Shown here piece by piece: positions 62,001 to 64,000 of a stretch of 64,000 nt of DNA. The stretch comes from Plantago elongata. Lineage: Eukaryota > Streptophyta > Magnoliopsida > Lamiales > Plantaginaceae. The DNA lies in NCBI GenBank assembly GCA_036897095.1, contig JAYMSP010000116.1, forward strand, positions 1-64,000, read 5' to 3'. Each line of letters starts with the position of its first letter. The stretch's first letter is position 1. The notes below the pieces were generated by a model, which saw only the letters and a list, made by a program, of their open reading frames with translations, was not told where the DNA came from and did no database searches. The position numbers and the translations under genes are program-made.

Positions 62001-64000
62001 TCCTGGAAGCCAGACGACACTCCTACACTGAAAAGTTGAAGGAAAGAGTAGATGGTTAACATAGAGCTGAGACTGTTTTTGCTTCCAACATATGCAAAAT
62101 ACATGTCAATGATCAACCTAGCAAAAGTCCATTCGCAGATAAACAGATCCCAAAGAACGAAAATTTTAAAATAATCCAACATATGAAGAGATTATTTGCA
62201 CTCTTTTCATTCAAAACTCAGCAGCCGATGTACCATTCATTAATTCACCCATCAATGCCACAATGCCAAGACACCTTGACAAAACAGAGTGGGTACTCTA
62301 GTTCAAACCAAGGTTTACCCGAAGGGACCTGTAGATGGAGATCAACCTTACTAGAACAATTCCGTTCAACAGGGATGAGAACGTCAATGGGGTATTGAGT
62401 CTATTGACAGTCATGCTAGACCATTTATGACTAGAAAGAGCATCAATTCTAAGCAAGCTTACTTCCTAGGCTACTATGTTGTTCACAAGCATGAGCAAGT
62501 GAGCAGTATAAAGTTCCTCCTAAGGAGCCCAAGTGATGCTATACATGATCAAGTTTTCCTCCAGCAAGGAAATAGGAGCAGCAACTAAGTGGATTAGGCA
62601 GAGCCAAAATGGAACTAATTTTCACATTAAATATCATGCTGGAAAGTGCACTATATCTGAATGCACGTTTCAGTTACATCTTATGATTTATGTGACAGGA
62701 AGATAGTTATTTATTTGTCGACTTGGTTTCCATGTGAGTGAAATTTAATAAAACTAATACTATGTGTTTACAAGATCCATCTAAGATCTCATTCTACATA
62801 GGAATATGCCAGAATCCAGTCAGACCAAATCCTACAAACTTAAAGTATGATTCAGCCCCTATGATCCACTATCAAAACCAGTCAAGAAATCCTAACCACA
62901 TTCATGACCGACCATTATGGTTAGCAGAGTAACTTTTCATTGTTGCTCCAAGTAATATGAAATTTGGCAATGTTATACTTCTTTTAAAACTTCAGAGAAA
63001 TTGAGTCTTTCCATATTCCCAAGAAATACCTACTTGAGGGAAGCCCAAGCACCCAACCATAAAGTTTCCATCCTGCAGAATAGAAAAGAGAACAGTAAAC
63101 ACAGGTAAAAATGAGATTTAGAAACTTTAATAAAAGCATTCCAACATAAACGAGATGGGAATAAATAATAGATTACTAACTTCAAATAAATGGACTAGTC
63201 AAACTTAATAGAAAGATGTGGTACAGAGCAGGAAAACAGAAAAAGCTCTGAGAGGACTGGCAAAATATAGCTGTGGAAATGTGCTCAAATACAATGAATA
63301 CCTTTCCTGCAACAATATGTACAGTGTTCAATTGGTGCTGATGGAGGAGGTAGTACAAAAAAGTGCAGTGGATCTAACAGTAAATTGTGCAGAAATATGT
63401 GATAAACACTGTTATTGAACTCTTAGCCTTCATTAAAATAGAAGCCTCTTATCGTATTCTTCTTCTGAGATCAGAAAACATCACATAATTAAAGATACAA
63501 TCAAACAAAGCAATGAGGCTTTGAAAGATATTGGCAATGGAGTATTAAATGCTGATATAATAACAACTAGTACTTTTTTGTTTAAAGAAAAAACCAGCAA
63601 ATATTTGACAGTACTAAGAATAAATCTTTGTGAAATTATCTTTTATGGACACGTGATATGACTAGTCAGGACAACATACAGTCCATTGTAATACAGTATT
63701 TACTCATAAGTTCATTTGACAGTCAGCTAAAGCAATGAATCTTTAGGTATTGTCGGCTTAACTTCCATGTCAAGCAAGTAAAGATAGTATCATCTACACA
63801 AGGATATCTTTCACGTACTGGCTTTTTCTTGAGAACCATATCTGATTCCTGGCAAGCAGCACATTTCCGTACTGTTTCTCCAATTCCATGCTGTTCGTTG
63901 GCATCAGATCTGATTGATCTGCACAAGTAGTGTATATTTGTCAATGAAGGGAAAAGTTATCTTATAACAACATAAGCGACAGACTCACCTATCAAAGAAA
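59042..64000 (-). CDS. TOP3A: DNA topoisomerase 3-alpha, 3' part
   Basis: Type IA topoisomerase that works with RECQ helicase and RMI1 to dissolve recombination intermediates. Only the zinc-finger C-terminal part is inside the window; the catalytic core lies beyond the right edge. Exons: 64000-63989 (partial), 63918-63819, 63072-63034, 62027-61949, 61868-61797, 61161-61078, 60626-60309, 59967-59850, 59291-59042. Order: topoisomerase C4 zinc finger ([30 protein letters not shown]), a second Cys-pair module ([30 protein letters not shown]), a Gly/Gln/Arg-rich repeat linker, a GRF-type finger ([23 protein letters not shown]), an RGG-rich stretch, and a CCHC knuckle ([14 protein letters not shown]) just before the stop. 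This matches plant TOP3A layout. Phases agree across all visible exons. Confidence 0.94.
60430..60594 (-). repeat. 33-bp coding minisatellite in TOP3A
   Basis: Five tandem 11-residue units of the form [11 protein letters not shown] or [11 protein letters not shown]. Odd and even units differ, so the DNA has a 66-bp higher-order period; the two 66-bp blocks are nearly identical. It is in frame and lies between the second Cys module and the GRF finger. Confidence 0.88.
61430..61540. repeat. Possible SINE-like remnant in TOP3A intron
   Basis: A GC-richer patch with GGGGCGGCTCCCCAGCGG and an AACCCGAGACCTTGCC phrase that resembles a tRNA-type B-box context. It stands out from the AT-rich intron around it. 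No target-site duplication was found. Confidence 0.3.

Noticed and set aside
1-64000. CRISPR arrays, operons, bacterial mobile elements or a wholly new system
   Set aside because: The window is plant nuclear DNA; no regularly spaced repeats with unique spacers and no unfamiliar gene set were found.

Overview
The window is nuclear DNA from a flowering plant, almost certainly a eudicot. The evidence is intron-rich genes with GT-AG junctions, AT-rich introns and spacers, plant-only families (AAP amino acid permease, SD-type lectin receptor kinase, BIG BROTHER-like RING protein), and short plant MITEs and SINEs. I cannot name the species; Lamiales is only a guess. There is no bacterial or organellar block.

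Layout. 2.4-6.9 kb (minus): ATG4 autophagy protease, 8 coding exons, one probable GC-AG intron. 9.0-11.0 kb (minus): AAP-type amino acid permease, 6 exons. 14.9-17.5 kb (minus): intronless lectin receptor-like kinase, with an apparent one-base frameshift just after the signal peptide. 23.9-28.5 kb (plus): AMT2-type ammonium transporter, 4 exons, with a 2.7-kb second intron full of degenerate repeats. 30.8-37.7 kb (plus): histidine-tRNA ligase, 7 exons, with a 3.1-kb first intron of unrecognised sequence. 38.5-40.0 kb (plus): small RING-H2 E3 ligase. 41.0-43.2 kb (plus): GT31 beta-1,3-galactosyltransferase. 43.9-45.9 and 46.9-49.9 kb (minus): a tandem pair of calponin-homology-like proteins with a C-terminal membrane segment. 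52.6-58.2 kb (minus): carnosine N-methyltransferase-like (N2227) protein, 17 exons. 59.0 kb to the right edge (minus): 3' part of DNA topoisomerase 3-alpha with its zinc fingers.

The genes are ordinary housekeeping, transport and signalling genes. They do not form a pathway cluster. AAP and AMT2 both move nitrogen compounds but are 13 kb apart with an unrelated kinase between them. Spacers and introns carry small transposable elements: three copies of one Harbinger/Tourist-like MITE, two copies of one Stowaway-like MITE, two tRNA-derived SINE insertions with perfect target-site duplications, and a 920-bp element with about 176-bp terminal inverted repeats.

Exon coordinates were worked out by hand from splice signals, reading-phase agreement and family conservation. 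In each multi-exon gene the phases add up to one open frame. I found no clear sign of a wholly new biological system. The best leads are the frameshifted receptor kinase, the diverging tandem calponin-homology-like pair, the unexplained histidine-tRNA ligase intron, and the inverted-repeat element.
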